From Rhizobium indicum (GTDB lineage Bacteria > Pseudomonadota > Alphaproteobacteria > Rhizobiales > Rhizobiaceae): a DNA stretch of 64,000 bases. The DNA is taken from the NCBI RefSeq assembly GCF_005862305.2, contig NZ_CP054022.1, positions 744,001-808,000 of the forward strand, read 5' to 3'. A model generated the notes under the pieces. The model had not been told where the DNA came from. It was given only the letters and a program-made list of their open reading frames with translations, and did not search any database. The first letter of the stretch is position 1, and the number at the start of each line of letters is the position of its first letter. Made by a program: the position numbers and the translations under genes. This document shows, piece after piece, positions 8,952-16,927 of this stretch.

Positions 8952-9061
8952 GGTCAAGGTTCGCGTCAGCGACCGGCGGAGCCGGCGCGCGGAGGTGCCG
9001 ATTTTGTCGGAGCGGAGTGCAACGCAGCGGAGGCAAAATTGGAGGGGCCGCGCGACCTTGA
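8952..9061. repeat. Intergenic nested inverted repeat, copy 2
   Basis: Bounded by GGTCAAGG (8952-8959) and CCTTGA (9056-9061), with GATTTTGTCG and GGCAAAATTGG inside, as in copy 1 at 8477-8564. It ends 56 bases upstream of the 52-residue gene start, almost the same distance as copy 1 from its gene. Confidence 0.65.
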
Positions 9062-9175
9062 GGCGGCACGGTCCTCATGACAGACTTGGTGATTTGAGCA
9101 GACAATCCACGTTTCGTTTGCCACCAGAAAACAGGCGGCAGGGAAAGCCGGCCGCCTCAGATGTGTCACCGCGAA

Positions 9176-9203
9176 AGCCGGCCCCGATCGCTCGAGGCCG
9201 GCT
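9176..9203 (-). terminator. Hairpin behind the DUF736 gene
   Basis: AGCCGGCC (9176-9183) and GGCCGGCT (9196-9203) form a perfect inverted repeat starting 10 bases past the DUF736 stop. No T run follows. Confidence 0.5.
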
Positions 9204-9212
9204 GCCCGTCAT

Positions 9213-9536
9213 TCAGTTCGGGCTATTCCAGAGGATAACCTTTCGGTTCGGCTCGCCGCCGGGGGCTTGTGCGAGATTGCCGAAGATCACGCCGATCTCC
9301 GGAGCCTCCAGCTTCACTGAGAGGTATTCCTCGCCGGTCTGGCGGGCGATGCGGTTCCAGCCCGCGCCGATCTCGAAGCCGGTCTTGCGGTGGATGATGC
9401 GGTAATCGGGAGCTTCTTCACTCGCCTTGTGGGCGTTCGGGACGATGGCGATCGGGGCGTTGACCAGGATGGTGGCGAAGATGCCTTCGAGGCTGCCGTC
9501 GGTCTTCTGCGTCAGGGTTGCGATCGTGGTGGCCAT
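9213..9536 (-). CDS. DUF736 family protein
   Basis: A 107-residue protein recognised as DUF736 by its start (MATTIATLTQKTDGSLEG), the middle HRKTGFEIGAGWNRIARQTG and the SVKLEAPE stretch. DUF736 proteins are small, probably beta-rich cytosolic proteins carried by rhizobial and other alphaproteobacterial plasmids. Their biochemical role is not established. The start ATG at 9536 follows GGAGACAATACC. It stands alone between two intergenic inverted-repeat regions. Confidence 0.9.
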   Translation of the reverse strand: MATTIATLTQKTDGSLEGIFATILVNAPIAIVPNAHKASEEAPDYRIIHRKTGFEIGAGWNRIARQTGEEYLSVKLEAPEIGVIFGNLAQAPGGEPNRKVILWNSPN

Positions 9537-9549
9537 GGTATTGTCTCCT

Positions 9550-9709
9550 TCGGTTGCTCGGGACCATTCCCGATGGCGCCCGAAGAAGGGGCCGAGCCGC
9601 AGGCGTCACCGGAGCGCCAGCGCAGGGGAACCCCTTGCGGGTTGACGCTGATAGCGGCCGGTCCCTTAAAAAGGCGACATGGAGAACGGGAATGGTCTCG
9701 TGCAACCGA
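9550..9709. repeat. Long-range inverted repeat upstream of DUF736
   Basis: A 23-base arm at 9550-9572 pairs with 9687-9709 with two mismatches (the shared core is GACCATTCCCG), separated by 114 bases. The arms sit 14 and about 150 bases upstream of the DUF736 start. The rest of the 620-base stretch 9537-10157 shows no supported gene. Confidence 0.6.
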
Positions 9710-10157
9710 AGGGCGGGACGAACCATCATGGCCGCCCGGTCCAGCGCTACATGAGAGTGGCCATGGGCTCTTGGAACACCCTGCCGCCATTCTGCGCAAA
9801 GCCCTTGCTGCTCCCAATCACCGCAAGCAAGAAACTCGTGCCAGTTGACATCATACGTCGGCGCCCGGCGGGACCGACGCGGCGACCGCATCGGCGCGGC
9901 AGGTGTGGCAATGCCGAGTGGAGTTGTTCAGCCCGAGATCCAATGCGTGATCCTCCGCAGACTCGCCTCGGCGCCCGGTTGACGTATCCGCCGTATTCCG
10001 CCGGGCACTCAACTGTCGGCGCCCGGGCAGCCTCGACCGACCGAGGCCGGCTTCGTCGGGCGCTCTTCGCTGATGACGCGCCAACACATCACAAAACGGA
10101 ATCCATCGGCTGCAAAGGATTCAAAACTCTCGTTGGACAGGGTCGGTCCCCGCAGGA

Positions 10158-10439
10158 ATGATTCCCGACATGAGCGGAATGTCGTTCCACCTCCATTGCC
10201 AGCGCATTGATGCCAGCCGCAACATGGCGCGCTATTACATGCTTGCGATCCAGCCCACCTTGTTTGGCGAAACCGCGGTCGTGCGTAGCTGGGGACGGAT
10301 CGGCAGGCGTGGCGGCGAGAGGATCGACGTGTTCGGGACCGAACTGGAAGCCGTGGCACATTTTCTCGATCTTGCACGCCGGAGGCATCGGAAGGGCTAC
10401 AGACCGACCCAGGCTGCGATGCGGCCGATGATGGCCTGA
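10158..10439 (+). CDS. WGR domain protein
   Basis: A protein of up to 93 residues carrying one WGR domain: ARYYMLAIQPTLFGETAVVR, then the signature SWGRIGRRGG, and a helical end. WGR domains are found in PARPs and in small bacterial proteins and may bind nucleic acid ends. Stand-alone forms are common on rhizobial plasmids. Several in-frame ATGs (10158, 10170, 10179) precede the domain and no ribosome site clearly decides between them. It is alone on the plus strand, between minus-strand genes. Confidence 0.85.
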   Translation: MIPDMSGMSFHLHCQRIDASRNMARYYMLAIQPTLFGETAVVRSWGRIGRRGGERIDVFGTELEAVAHFLDLARRRHRKGYRPTQAAMRPMMA

Positions 10440-10596
10440 TCGCCCGCCAAAGCAGCGTGGCAGCCGCCTCGCAAGGGATCGTCACGCCTTTGGCGCGAAG
10501 ACTGCACCACAGGCTTCGTGGAGCCGGCTCGCCGGCGAAATAGAGCCCGGTCCCGCGAATACGCCGGATGCGCCCACCCCGTGCTCACGCTTGAGG

Positions 10597-11013
10597 CTAT
10601 TGCCCAGGTGGGTCCGGCGAAGTTGAAGGATCCGAACAGGTCAAGAATTCAATGCCGTAAAGCGGCACATTCTGGTCTTCCGAAACGAAATGCGCTCCCT
10701 CCGCGACCGCCTGTGCCATGAGGAGATGGTCGAAGGGATCTCGATGATGGAGCGGAAGCTTTCCAAGTGCGATCAGATGTGAGTCGGCAATATCGAGCCT
10801 ATCAAATCCCTGATCCGGCAAGACCGCGAGGATTTCGTCTATGTCTGCCACAAGCTTGCCGATCCGAAGCTTCACGGTGATTTCCCAAAGAGAAACGACG
10901 CTTACGAGCACATCGTTTTCGGGATCGCTAATGAGGCTTCGCATATGACTGCCCAGCCTGTCGTCGTCATTCAGCCACCAAAGTAACGCATGCGTATCGA
11001 GCAGAAGCCTCAC
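10597..11013 (-). CDS. PIN-domain toxin (VapC family)
   Basis: A 138-residue PIN nuclease. Expected acidic metal ligands appear in LLLDTHALLWWL (Asp 6), in VSLWEITVK and in DPFDHLLMAQA. VapC toxins cut tRNA or rRNA and are held inactive by the antitoxin made from the preceding gene. It follows the antitoxin with a 4-base overlap. The C-terminus (SDPSTSPDPPGQ) looks slightly extended beyond the usual fold. All catalytic motifs seem intact, so the pair is probably functional. Confidence 0.9.
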   Translation of the reverse strand: MRLLLDTHALLWWLNDDDRLGSHMRSLISDPENDVLVSVVSLWEITVKLRIGKLVADIDEILAVLPDQGFDRLDIADSHLIALGKLPLHHRDPFDHLLMAQAVAEGAHFVSEDQNVPLYGIEFLTCSDPSTSPDPPGQ

Positions 11014-11276
11014 GTCCCGTCTTCCATCGCCTTCAGGACATCTGCGGGTAGGCTGTCGAAATCATCAGAAACTCTGATCTTGCCGCGCAAAGCGCCGGGC
11101 TTGCGCACGGCCACGTCGACTGACGGAGGGCCGATTTCGGCAACGACCTTATGATGAGACATCAGAACGAACCTCTGCCCATCCTGAACCTGCTTCAGGA
11201 AGAATGTCAGATTACCGCGAAACTCCCGCACGCCCACACGGCGGGGAGAAGATACGTTCGGTCGAGGTTCAGACAT
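11010..11276 (-). CDS. Phd/YefM-type antitoxin for the PIN toxin
   Basis: The protein has the Phd/YefM signature VGVREFRGNLTFFLKQVQDG, then RFVLMSHHKVVAEI, and a basic-acidic tail ending MEDGT. The start is placed at the ATG at 11276 (MSEPRPNVSS), which has GGAG 7 bases upstream. A longer reading from 11312 would start inside the palindrome that is the likely operator. It overlaps the toxin gene by 4 bases, the usual order of antitoxin first. Confidence 0.85.
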   Translation of the reverse strand: MSEPRPNVSSPRRVGVREFRGNLTFFLKQVQDGQRFVLMSHHKVVAEIGPPSVDVAVRKPGALRGKIRVSDDFDSLPADVLKAMEDGT

Positions 11277-11300
11277 TGAAAGGCTCCATGTTCGGCGGAA

Positions 11301-11312
11301 TTGTGTACACAA
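11301..11312. promoter_or_regulatory. Palindromic operator candidate of the PIN module
   Basis: TTGTGTACACAA is a perfect 12-base palindrome 25 bases upstream of the antitoxin start. Autoregulation by the antitoxin is inferred. Confidence 0.55.
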
Positions 11313-11371
11313 AATCGTCGAAACGCAAGCTCTCTATTTTCTCCGCGATAGAAGAATATGAGGAATGGCGC

Positions 11372-12313
11372 TCACGCGCCATCCTCCGCGGCCTGCCAGA
11401 CCGGGATACCAAGCCGACGTGCCTTGTCGGCGAGATTGCCTGTGATGCCTGAGCCAGGAAAGACGATGACGCCGGTCGGCATGACCGAGAGCATCTCGTC
11501 GTTGCGACGGAAGGGAGCGGCCTTGGCATGCTTCGTCCAGTTCGGCTTGAAGGTGATCTGTGTCACCTTGCGGGCCTCGGCCCAGCAGGCTGCGATGCGC
11601 TCGGCGCCTTTCGGCGCGCCACCGTGGAGCAGGATCATATCAGGGTGCTTGAGTTGTGCTTGGTCAAGCTTCGCCCAGATGCGTTCGTGATCGTTGTAAT
11701 CCATACCGCCGGAGAAAGCGATCTTGGTGCCTGCCGGGATCAGCACTTCGGTCTCGGCGCGGCGGCGTGCGGAAAGGAAGTCCCTGGAGTCGATCATCGC
11801 CGCAGTCATGTTGGCATGGCTGACCTTGGAGCCGGTGCGCGGCCGCCAGGCCGAACCGGTCTCAGCCTCGAAGAGGTCGGCTGCGTAGTCGCGCATGAAC
11901 TCGAAGACGTTGCGGCGCTCGAGAAACGTGATGCCTTCGGCGATCAGCCGCTCGAGCTCGACGCTCTTGACCTCCGAGCCGTCCTGCTCCCGCTGTCCGG
12001 TGCGTTGCGCGTCCTCGTTTCGCTGAAGCTCGCGCTGGATGCGCTCGCCGGTCCGGTGGAAGAGGTTGACCGTCGACCAGAGCAGGTCTTCAAGATCGGG
12101 CTCCAGCCGCGTATCGCCGAGCATCTCGAACAGGGCGTCGAAGATCGCGGTCAGTGCAGACTGAACGACCGGCTCTTCCGGGAGCGGCCGCGGATCGGGC
12201 TCGTCCTGGAAAGGGCGATGGCCGTAGATCTGCATTTCGTAGATGAAGCGGTCAGTCGGGGAAGAGGCGTGGTGAGGCTCGAAGGCGTCGTCGGTGGGAA
12301 GGGTCAAGTTCAT
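11372..12313 (-). CDS. DUF2493 domain protein
   Basis: A 313-residue protein. The N-terminal 190 residues are acidic and mostly helical. The C-terminal part, from about residue 195, is the DUF2493 (YspA/cpYpsA-related SLOG-like) nucleotide-binding fold: TKIAFSGGMDYNDHERIWAKL, MILLHGGAPKGAERIAACWA and GVIVFPGSGITGNLADKA. Such genes are standard cargo of rhizobial plasmids beside DUF736, toprim and DUF932 genes. The ligand and role are not known. ATG at 12313 follows GGAGACCATC. Confidence 0.9.
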   Translation of the reverse strand: MNLTLPTDDAFEPHHASSPTDRFIYEMQIYGHRPFQDEPDPRPLPEEPVVQSALTAIFDALFEMLGDTRLEPDLEDLLWSTVNLFHRTGERIQRELQRNEDAQRTGQREQDGSEVKSVELERLIAEGITFLERRNVFEFMRDYAADLFEAETGSAWRPRTGSKVSHANMTAAMIDSRDFLSARRRAETEVLIPAGTKIAFSGGMDYNDHERIWAKLDQAQLKHPDMILLHGGAPKGAERIAACWAEARKVTQITFKPNWTKHAKAAPFRRNDEMLSVMPTGVIVFPGSGITGNLADKARRLGIPVWQAAEDGA

Positions 12314-12437
12314 GATGGTCTCCGTCGGTTGCGGCCGCGCCTCTCGCGGCCTGACGGCGAACCCTGTTCACGCGGAGACAGGCCGGAACCGCGGCGCAAT
12401 GTGCCGCGGCCCAGCGTAGCGCCGGGCGGCGGAAGGA

Positions 12438-12490
12438 AGGTTTCTTGACCCGCGAGGAGCGCCGGCTCCGCCGGCGCGGGGAAGAAACCT
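12438..12490. repeat. Nested hairpin upstream of the DUF2493 gene
   Basis: Outer arms AGGTTTCTT (12438-12446) and AAGAAACCT (12482-12490) enclose an inner perfect stem GCGCCGGC-TCC-GCCGGCGC (12459-12477). It lies in the 323-base gene-free stretch 12314-12636 between the DUF2493 start and the toprim gene stop. It could end toprim transcription or be a leader element; nothing else was seen in the gap. Confidence 0.65.
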
Positions 12491-12636
12491 GACTGACCCG
12501 CTGAAGGCCAGGCCGCCGTGTGGTAAGGGTCGCCTCTCGGCAGGCCCGCGGGAGCGCGTCTACATGGAGGAAGTGCCCATAGAACGGCCTTCCCAACTGC
12601 GACGATCACCACCGCCGCCTGTCTTTTCGGCGGGCC

Positions 12637-13674
12637 TCATGCCGGCAGAAAGTTCATCGCATCTTCCGGAACGAGTTGCGCCCGCAGGTTCGCCGTCAGC
12701 CGGTCCGGGCCGAGCCAACGCAAATCCTCGTTGAAGTCGCCGAGTTCGGGGGCGAGCACCAGCGGCAGGATGCCGAGCGCCTGTGCACTGCGGCTCAACC
12801 GCTCGATCCCGTACCGGCCGGCGGCATCGGCATCGCCGGCGATGTAGAGGCGCAGGCACCCCGCCGGCGGCAAGAAGGCCGCGAGGTGGTTGGCGGTGAG
12901 CGCGGCGACCATCGGCATCGCGGGCATCACATCGGATAGCGACAGGATCGATTCCAGGCCTTCGCCCGCTACCATGACAGGCACGAGCTCATGGAGCGGA
13001 AAGCCGAAGCGCACGGCATTGCCGAGAAGACCGCCGAGCGCACGACGGGGATCCTCGACCTTCGCCTTGCCGGCGCCATTCGGATCGAGCCATGTGCGAT
13101 GCACGCCAGTGATCTGCCCGAAGCGATCGGTCACAGCGGCGACGAGCGCCGGGTAACTGGTCGTCCGACCGGTCACGAAATCCCGATAGTAGCAGGACGG
13201 GTGGAAGCCCAGGGCGGGATGGAGGGACGCCCGCAGAATGGCGCGCTGGCCCAGATAGCTGTCGCCAAGCGTTCCCGCCAACGGCTGGGTCATTCGAAAG
13301 AGCCGCGTTGCACGCTCCGCCGCCGGTCTATCGACCGGCGGCTGGTCGGAGGCCTCGCCCCTACGGGACGAAGCCGGTTCGGGTCGGGGAAGGCTGAGGA
13401 AATGGCGAGCCTCGTCGGCGACATCGCGGAAGTCGACCAGCCCGCAGGTTTCCCGCACGAGATCGAGAAGGTCGCCATACTGGCCGGTCGCCGCATCCGT
13501 CCAATGCCCGGCACGCGAACCGGAGAGGTGCACATAGAGCGACCTGCCTTTGGTGTTGGCGACATCGCCAACGATCCAATAATTACCGGCCCGGCGGCTG
13601 GCGGAAAGATAGTGGCGACAGACCGCCTCGGCATCGCGCGCGAGACGGTTCGCCAGGTCGGAAGCGGACAACAT
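12637..13674 (-). CDS. Toprim domain protein (DUF7146 type)
   Basis: A 345-residue protein when started at the ATG at 13674, which has GGAGG 7 bases upstream. The N-terminal part (residues 1-110) resembles plasmid primase-like proteins (YLSASRRAGNYWIVGD; HLSGSRAGHWTD). The C-terminal Toprim fold shows the catalytic Glu in VMVAGEGLESILS and the acidic pair in LYIAGDADAAG. Toprim proteins of this plasmid group may prime DNA synthesis or act in DNA metabolism after entry; this is inferred. A small gene ends 13 bases upstream, so the two are probably co-expressed. Confidence 0.9.
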   Translation of the reverse strand: MLSASDLANRLARDAEAVCRHYLSASRRAGNYWIVGDVANTKGRSLYVHLSGSRAGHWTDAATGQYGDLLDLVRETCGLVDFRDVADEARHFLSLPRPEPASSRRGEASDQPPVDRPAAERATRLFRMTQPLAGTLGDSYLGQRAILRASLHPALGFHPSCYYRDFVTGRTTSYPALVAAVTDRFGQITGVHRTWLDPNGAGKAKVEDPRRALGGLLGNAVRFGFPLHELVPVMVAGEGLESILSLSDVMPAMPMVAALTANHLAAFLPPAGCLRLYIAGDADAAGRYGIERLSRSAQALGILPLVLAPELGDFNEDLRWLGPDRLTANLRAQLVPEDAMNFLPA

Positions 13675-13687
13675 GACCACACCTCCT

Positions 13688-13846
13688 TCACGATCGGCTG
13701 GTGACATCAATGGGACGGTGGCGCTGCATCAGTCGGACAAGAATCGCGGGCCTTTTGTCGAAGGTTGGAATGAAGAACCGCACCTTCCAGGAGATCATCT
13801 CGGAGAAAGGGCCGATGTCGGCGGCCGGAGAAGAGGTTACGTTCAT
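13688..13846 (-). CDS. Small ORF upstream of the toprim gene (52 residues)
   Basis: ATG at 13846 with GAGAGG 6 bases upstream opens a 52-residue frame (MNVTSSPAADIGPFSEMISW at the start, RPIDVTSRS at the end). Its stop is 13 bases before the toprim start and nearly touches that gene's ribosome site, which suggests coupling. The protein is basic with a hydrophobic middle (WKVRFFIP). Not recognised. The rest of 13847-14073 shows no gene. Confidence 0.45.
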   Translation of the reverse strand: MNVTSSPAADIGPFSEMISWKVRFFIPTFDKRPAILVRLMQRHRPIDVTSRS

Positions 13847-14073
13847 GGGAAGCCTCTCGAGAACGAGGAATGGATCCGCCTGCCCGGATGCTCCCCAGAG
13901 CCCCACCAGGCAAACCTTCCCGGCCCTCTCGCCCTCATTCATAGCGGCCGCAACGGCACCTCCAGGCGCGCAGTCTCATCATCGATATACTGGTTATTTT
14001 GAGATAGTATAATACAGCAAATCCGTGCTACATCTTCGCACCCGGTTCGGCAAAAGATGATAATGGGAGCGAT

Positions 14074-15264
14074 GTGCGGCAGTTTTTGATTGGCGAGCAG
14101 GCGTTCGATGAAGACGCTCCCGAGCTTCCAGCTCGGCTCGAACGTGCTTACGCGCAGAAGCTACGGCCACTTTGCCAGTGCAAAGAGCCGCCGCTTCCTA
14201 TGTACATCGCCCGCGTCGACGATCTTTACGTCATCAAGCGCATGCCGCTTTCGGGGCGGGACCATGCCCCCACATGTCCGTCTTACGAACCGCCTTACGA
14301 ATTATCAGGACTGGGGTCTTTGATCGGCAACGCGATCCAGATCGACGCGAGTGGAAAGGCCGCCCTGAAGCTCGATTTTCCCCTGACGAAGAAAGGCGCT
14401 CGCGGCGCGCACGCGTCCTCCGCAGAGCTATCTGAGCCGGCTCTGCGCAACGAATCAAAGAAGCTCTCGTTGCGCGCCGTCCTGCACTATCTCTGGGAAG
14501 CAGGAGAACTGACGGAATGGCGCTCATCGTGGACGGGCAAACGTGGCTGGGGCCGCGTCCAGTCAAGCCTCATGAACGCGGCCTCGCAGATGACCGCACG
14601 CGGCGGACCGTTGAGCGACATTCTGTTCGTGCCGGAAGTGTTTCATCAGGAGGATCGGGAGGGAATAGCCGCCCGCCGGGCGGCAGCCTTGGCTCCTGCC
14701 CATGCCTCCGGTCCCGGACAGCGAAAGCTGATGGTGACCGTGGCGGAGGTCAAGGAGTTCGCTGCGGCCCGCGGCGGCCAGAAAATTGCCGTACGGCACC
14801 TTCCCTTCCCCTTTATGATCGAGGACGGGACATGGAAGCGGTTGAGTTCCAGATACGAGACGGAGCTCGAACTCTGGCGGTCGAGCGAAGACTTCCATCT
14901 GATCATGATTGCGACCTTCGGGATATCGGGCGCGGGAATCGCTTCCGTTGATGAGATCGCCATGATGGTGGTCAACGAGAACTGGATCCCGTTCGAGAGC
15001 ATCCATGAGCAACATCTCCTCGAACGGCTTTCAAGGCTGAAGCGAAAGAGCGTGAAAGGCCTGCGCTTCAATCTCTCCCGGGAGCAACCGGTTGTCTCGA
15101 TCACCCTGCCGGAACAACGCCCCGAGCCCGTCGCGATGTTCATCGTCCCGATAAGTGCCGATGAAGACTACGAAGTCGCACTAAACGAGATGATTACCGT
15201 GAGAGCGGAGATGACGCCATGGATTTGGCGCGTCGCCGAGGGAGAAATGCCGCGCCTGCCGTGA
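14074..15264 (+). CDS. DUF1173 family protein
   Basis: A 396-residue protein recognised as DUF1173 from its start (VRQFLIGEQAFDEDAPELP), the cysteine cluster LCQCKEPPLPMYIARVD, ATCPSYEPPYELSGLG and the end WRVAEGEMPRLP. The family is carried by rhizobial and sphingomonad plasmids; its function is unknown. The paired cysteines suggest metal binding. Start is GTG at 14074 behind GGGAG, agreeing with family N-termini. TATAAT at 14008-14013 may be its -10. It is the only plus-strand member of the surrounding plasmid gene group. Confidence 0.88.
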   Translation: MRQFLIGEQAFDEDAPELPARLERAYAQKLRPLCQCKEPPLPMYIARVDDLYVIKRMPLSGRDHAPTCPSYEPPYELSGLGSLIGNAIQIDASGKAALKLDFPLTKKGARGAHASSAELSEPALRNESKKLSLRAVLHYLWEAGELTEWRSSWTGKRGWGRVQSSLMNAASQMTARGGPLSDILFVPEVFHQEDREGIAARRAAALAPAHASGPGQRKLMVTVAEVKEFAAARGGQKIAVRHLPFPFMIEDGTWKRLSSRYETELELWRSSEDFHLIMIATFGISGAGIASVDEIAMMVVNENWIPFESIHEQHLLERLSRLKRKSVKGLRFNLSREQPVVSITLPEQRPEPVAMFIVPISADEDYEVALNEMITVRAEMTPWIWRVAEGEMPRLP

Positions 15265-15507
15265 TCCAGCTCTGCATCGGTTGGCCTATGTTGGCGAAGC
15301 TTACGAGGAAAGATCTACATGGGCTCCGCCCGTGTCTGTATTGTGTGGCTCGACCTTTTCTGCATAGTTGCACTGCACAATAAATGTTTTACCAACCGAT
15401 CAAAATATGTGCATATTGCCTCCAGCTGATGCAGCTGATGGTTTTCCTCCCAGTGCCATCGCGTCAGCTGTTCCCCTCTGGAGGTTATTGACCTTCACAC
15501 CTTAAAT

Positions 15508-15536
15508 GGCCCTGGTCTTCCAGTGGCCCTATTTTT
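15508..15536 (+). terminator. Hairpin plus T run (plus-strand terminator)
   Basis: GGCCCTGG-TCTT-CCAGTGGCC forms an 8-pair stem with one bulge, followed by CTATTTTT. It is oriented to end plus-strand transcription, 240 bases past the DUF1173 stop. The rest of the 357-base stretch 15265-15621 shows no supported gene. Confidence 0.55.
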
Positions 15537-15621
15537 CTGTGTCAACAGCGAAGTACGAGCGAGGTTCTTTCGCGGCCGCCTGCTTTGTCGCTCGACAGCA
15601 CTACTACGGATTAAGTCGAGC

Positions 15622-16812
15622 TCAGCTCGCGCTTTCAAGAAGCTTCTTCGCCTTGCCTTCGAGTTCGAGGCGGGTGTCTTGATGCGTCTTGTCGCGCGCC
15701 AACGCGGTGATGCCCTGGACGAAGTCGAACACGCTTTCCGGCGGGTGGCCCTCTTCGGACAGGACCATGTCGATGACCTTGCCGGTTTCCGATTTCGAGA
15801 AGCCGCGTCGGCGCAGGAAGGTCTGGCGATCCTCGTCGTTGCGCGCGACGATGCGTTCGCGGGCCGCCCGGATACCAGCAACGAATGCTGCCGGCGAGGA
15901 ATTGGCAAAGCTCGTCAGCGCCGGCGCTGCCTCATGCGCGAAACGCTCGGCCGCGAACTTCGAATGGCGGATGCTGATCTCCTCGAAATTTTCCGACCCC
16001 CAGATGTTTCGATTGGCGCAGACCGCACGGAGGTAAAAGGAGGCAATTCCGAGCGTCTTCGATCCAACCTCGGAATTCCACGCATAGAACCCCCGGAAGA
16101 ACAAATCTGGTTCGCCATTCGCCAGCCGACCCGCCTCGATCGGATGCGTATCATCGACGAGAAATACGAAGACATCACGATCGCTGGCGTAGAGGGTCGT
16201 CGTGTCCTTGGTGATGTCGACGAAGGGATTGTGCGTCATGCTTGTCCAGTCGAGAAGACCGGGCACTTTCCAGATCGTATCGCCGGTCCCGTTGCCGGCA
16301 ATCTTCATTACTGCCGACACGAGTTCGTGGTCCCAGATGCGGCCGTATTCGGGACCGGTCACCGCCCGAAGCTCGACGCGGCCGTCGTTCATCTCCAAGG
16401 TTTTCACCAGCTCCGCCCGGTGATTGAGCAAGCCGTGCTGCAGATTGATGGCGGCAAGCGGCGCGGGTAGCTGGCGCATGTATGTCGCTGGGGCTCCCAC
16501 CAGGCTGCAGAGCTGACCATAACTCCAGTGCGTCGGCGCGATTGGCTGCCGGTCACCGGGGACAATGAGCTCGAGGCGCTCGACGTCGCTACGGGTGGCT
16601 TCGACCCGAATGGCGGAGCTTTCCACGGTTCGCGCACGAGCATGCTCGGCCCGCGCTTTGACGGCATGGTGGAGCTCCGAGAGCGACAGGTATCGTTCGT
16701 CGTCCGGCCGCGAGAACCATTCGGACGAGACGCGGCCGATGCGCTGGCCGCGCGAGATATCGACCTTGAAGCCAGACGAGACCGGGTTAGGAGTGGGAAG
16801 GGTCGTGTTCAT
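15622..16812 (-). CDS. DUF932 family protein
   Basis: A 396-residue protein of the DUF932 (phage/plasmid-like) family: FNVDI-like start (SSGFKVDISRGQRIGRV), HWSYGQLCSLVGAPATYMRQL, GPEYGRIWDHELVSAV and RAVCANRNIWGSENFEEISIRHS. Relatives lie in plasmid leading regions and phages; the function is not established. The ATG at 16812 follows AGGAGACGACATC. The 115 bases up to the ParB-like gene hold two related GC-rich stems (GAGCCCGGC... and GAGCCTGGC...). Confidence 0.9.
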   Translation of the reverse strand: MNTTLPTPNPVSSGFKVDISRGQRIGRVSSEWFSRPDDERYLSLSELHHAVKARAEHARARTVESSAIRVEATRSDVERLELIVPGDRQPIAPTHWSYGQLCSLVGAPATYMRQLPAPLAAINLQHGLLNHRAELVKTLEMNDGRVELRAVTGPEYGRIWDHELVSAVMKIAGNGTGDTIWKVPGLLDWTSMTHNPFVDITKDTTTLYASDRDVFVFLVDDTHPIEAGRLANGEPDLFFRGFYAWNSEVGSKTLGIASFYLRAVCANRNIWGSENFEEISIRHSKFAAERFAHEAAPALTSFANSSPAAFVAGIRAARERIVARNDEDRQTFLRRRGFSKSETGKVIDMVLSEEGHPPESVFDFVQGITALARDKTHQDTRLELEGKAKKLLESAS

Positions 16813-16927
16813 GATGTCGTCTCCTGAAACGAAAGAGCCCGGCGCGATGGCCGGGCGATGTTGAATGGGAGTAGGATGGATAAAGAGCCTGGCGATGCCG
16901 CCGGGCTGCGATGTTCAGGCGTAGAGG

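Noticed and set aside
9418..9891. Minus-strand frame upstream of DUF736
   Set aside because: It overlaps DUF736 out of frame and is Arg/Pro/His-rich in the way of random GC-rich frames.
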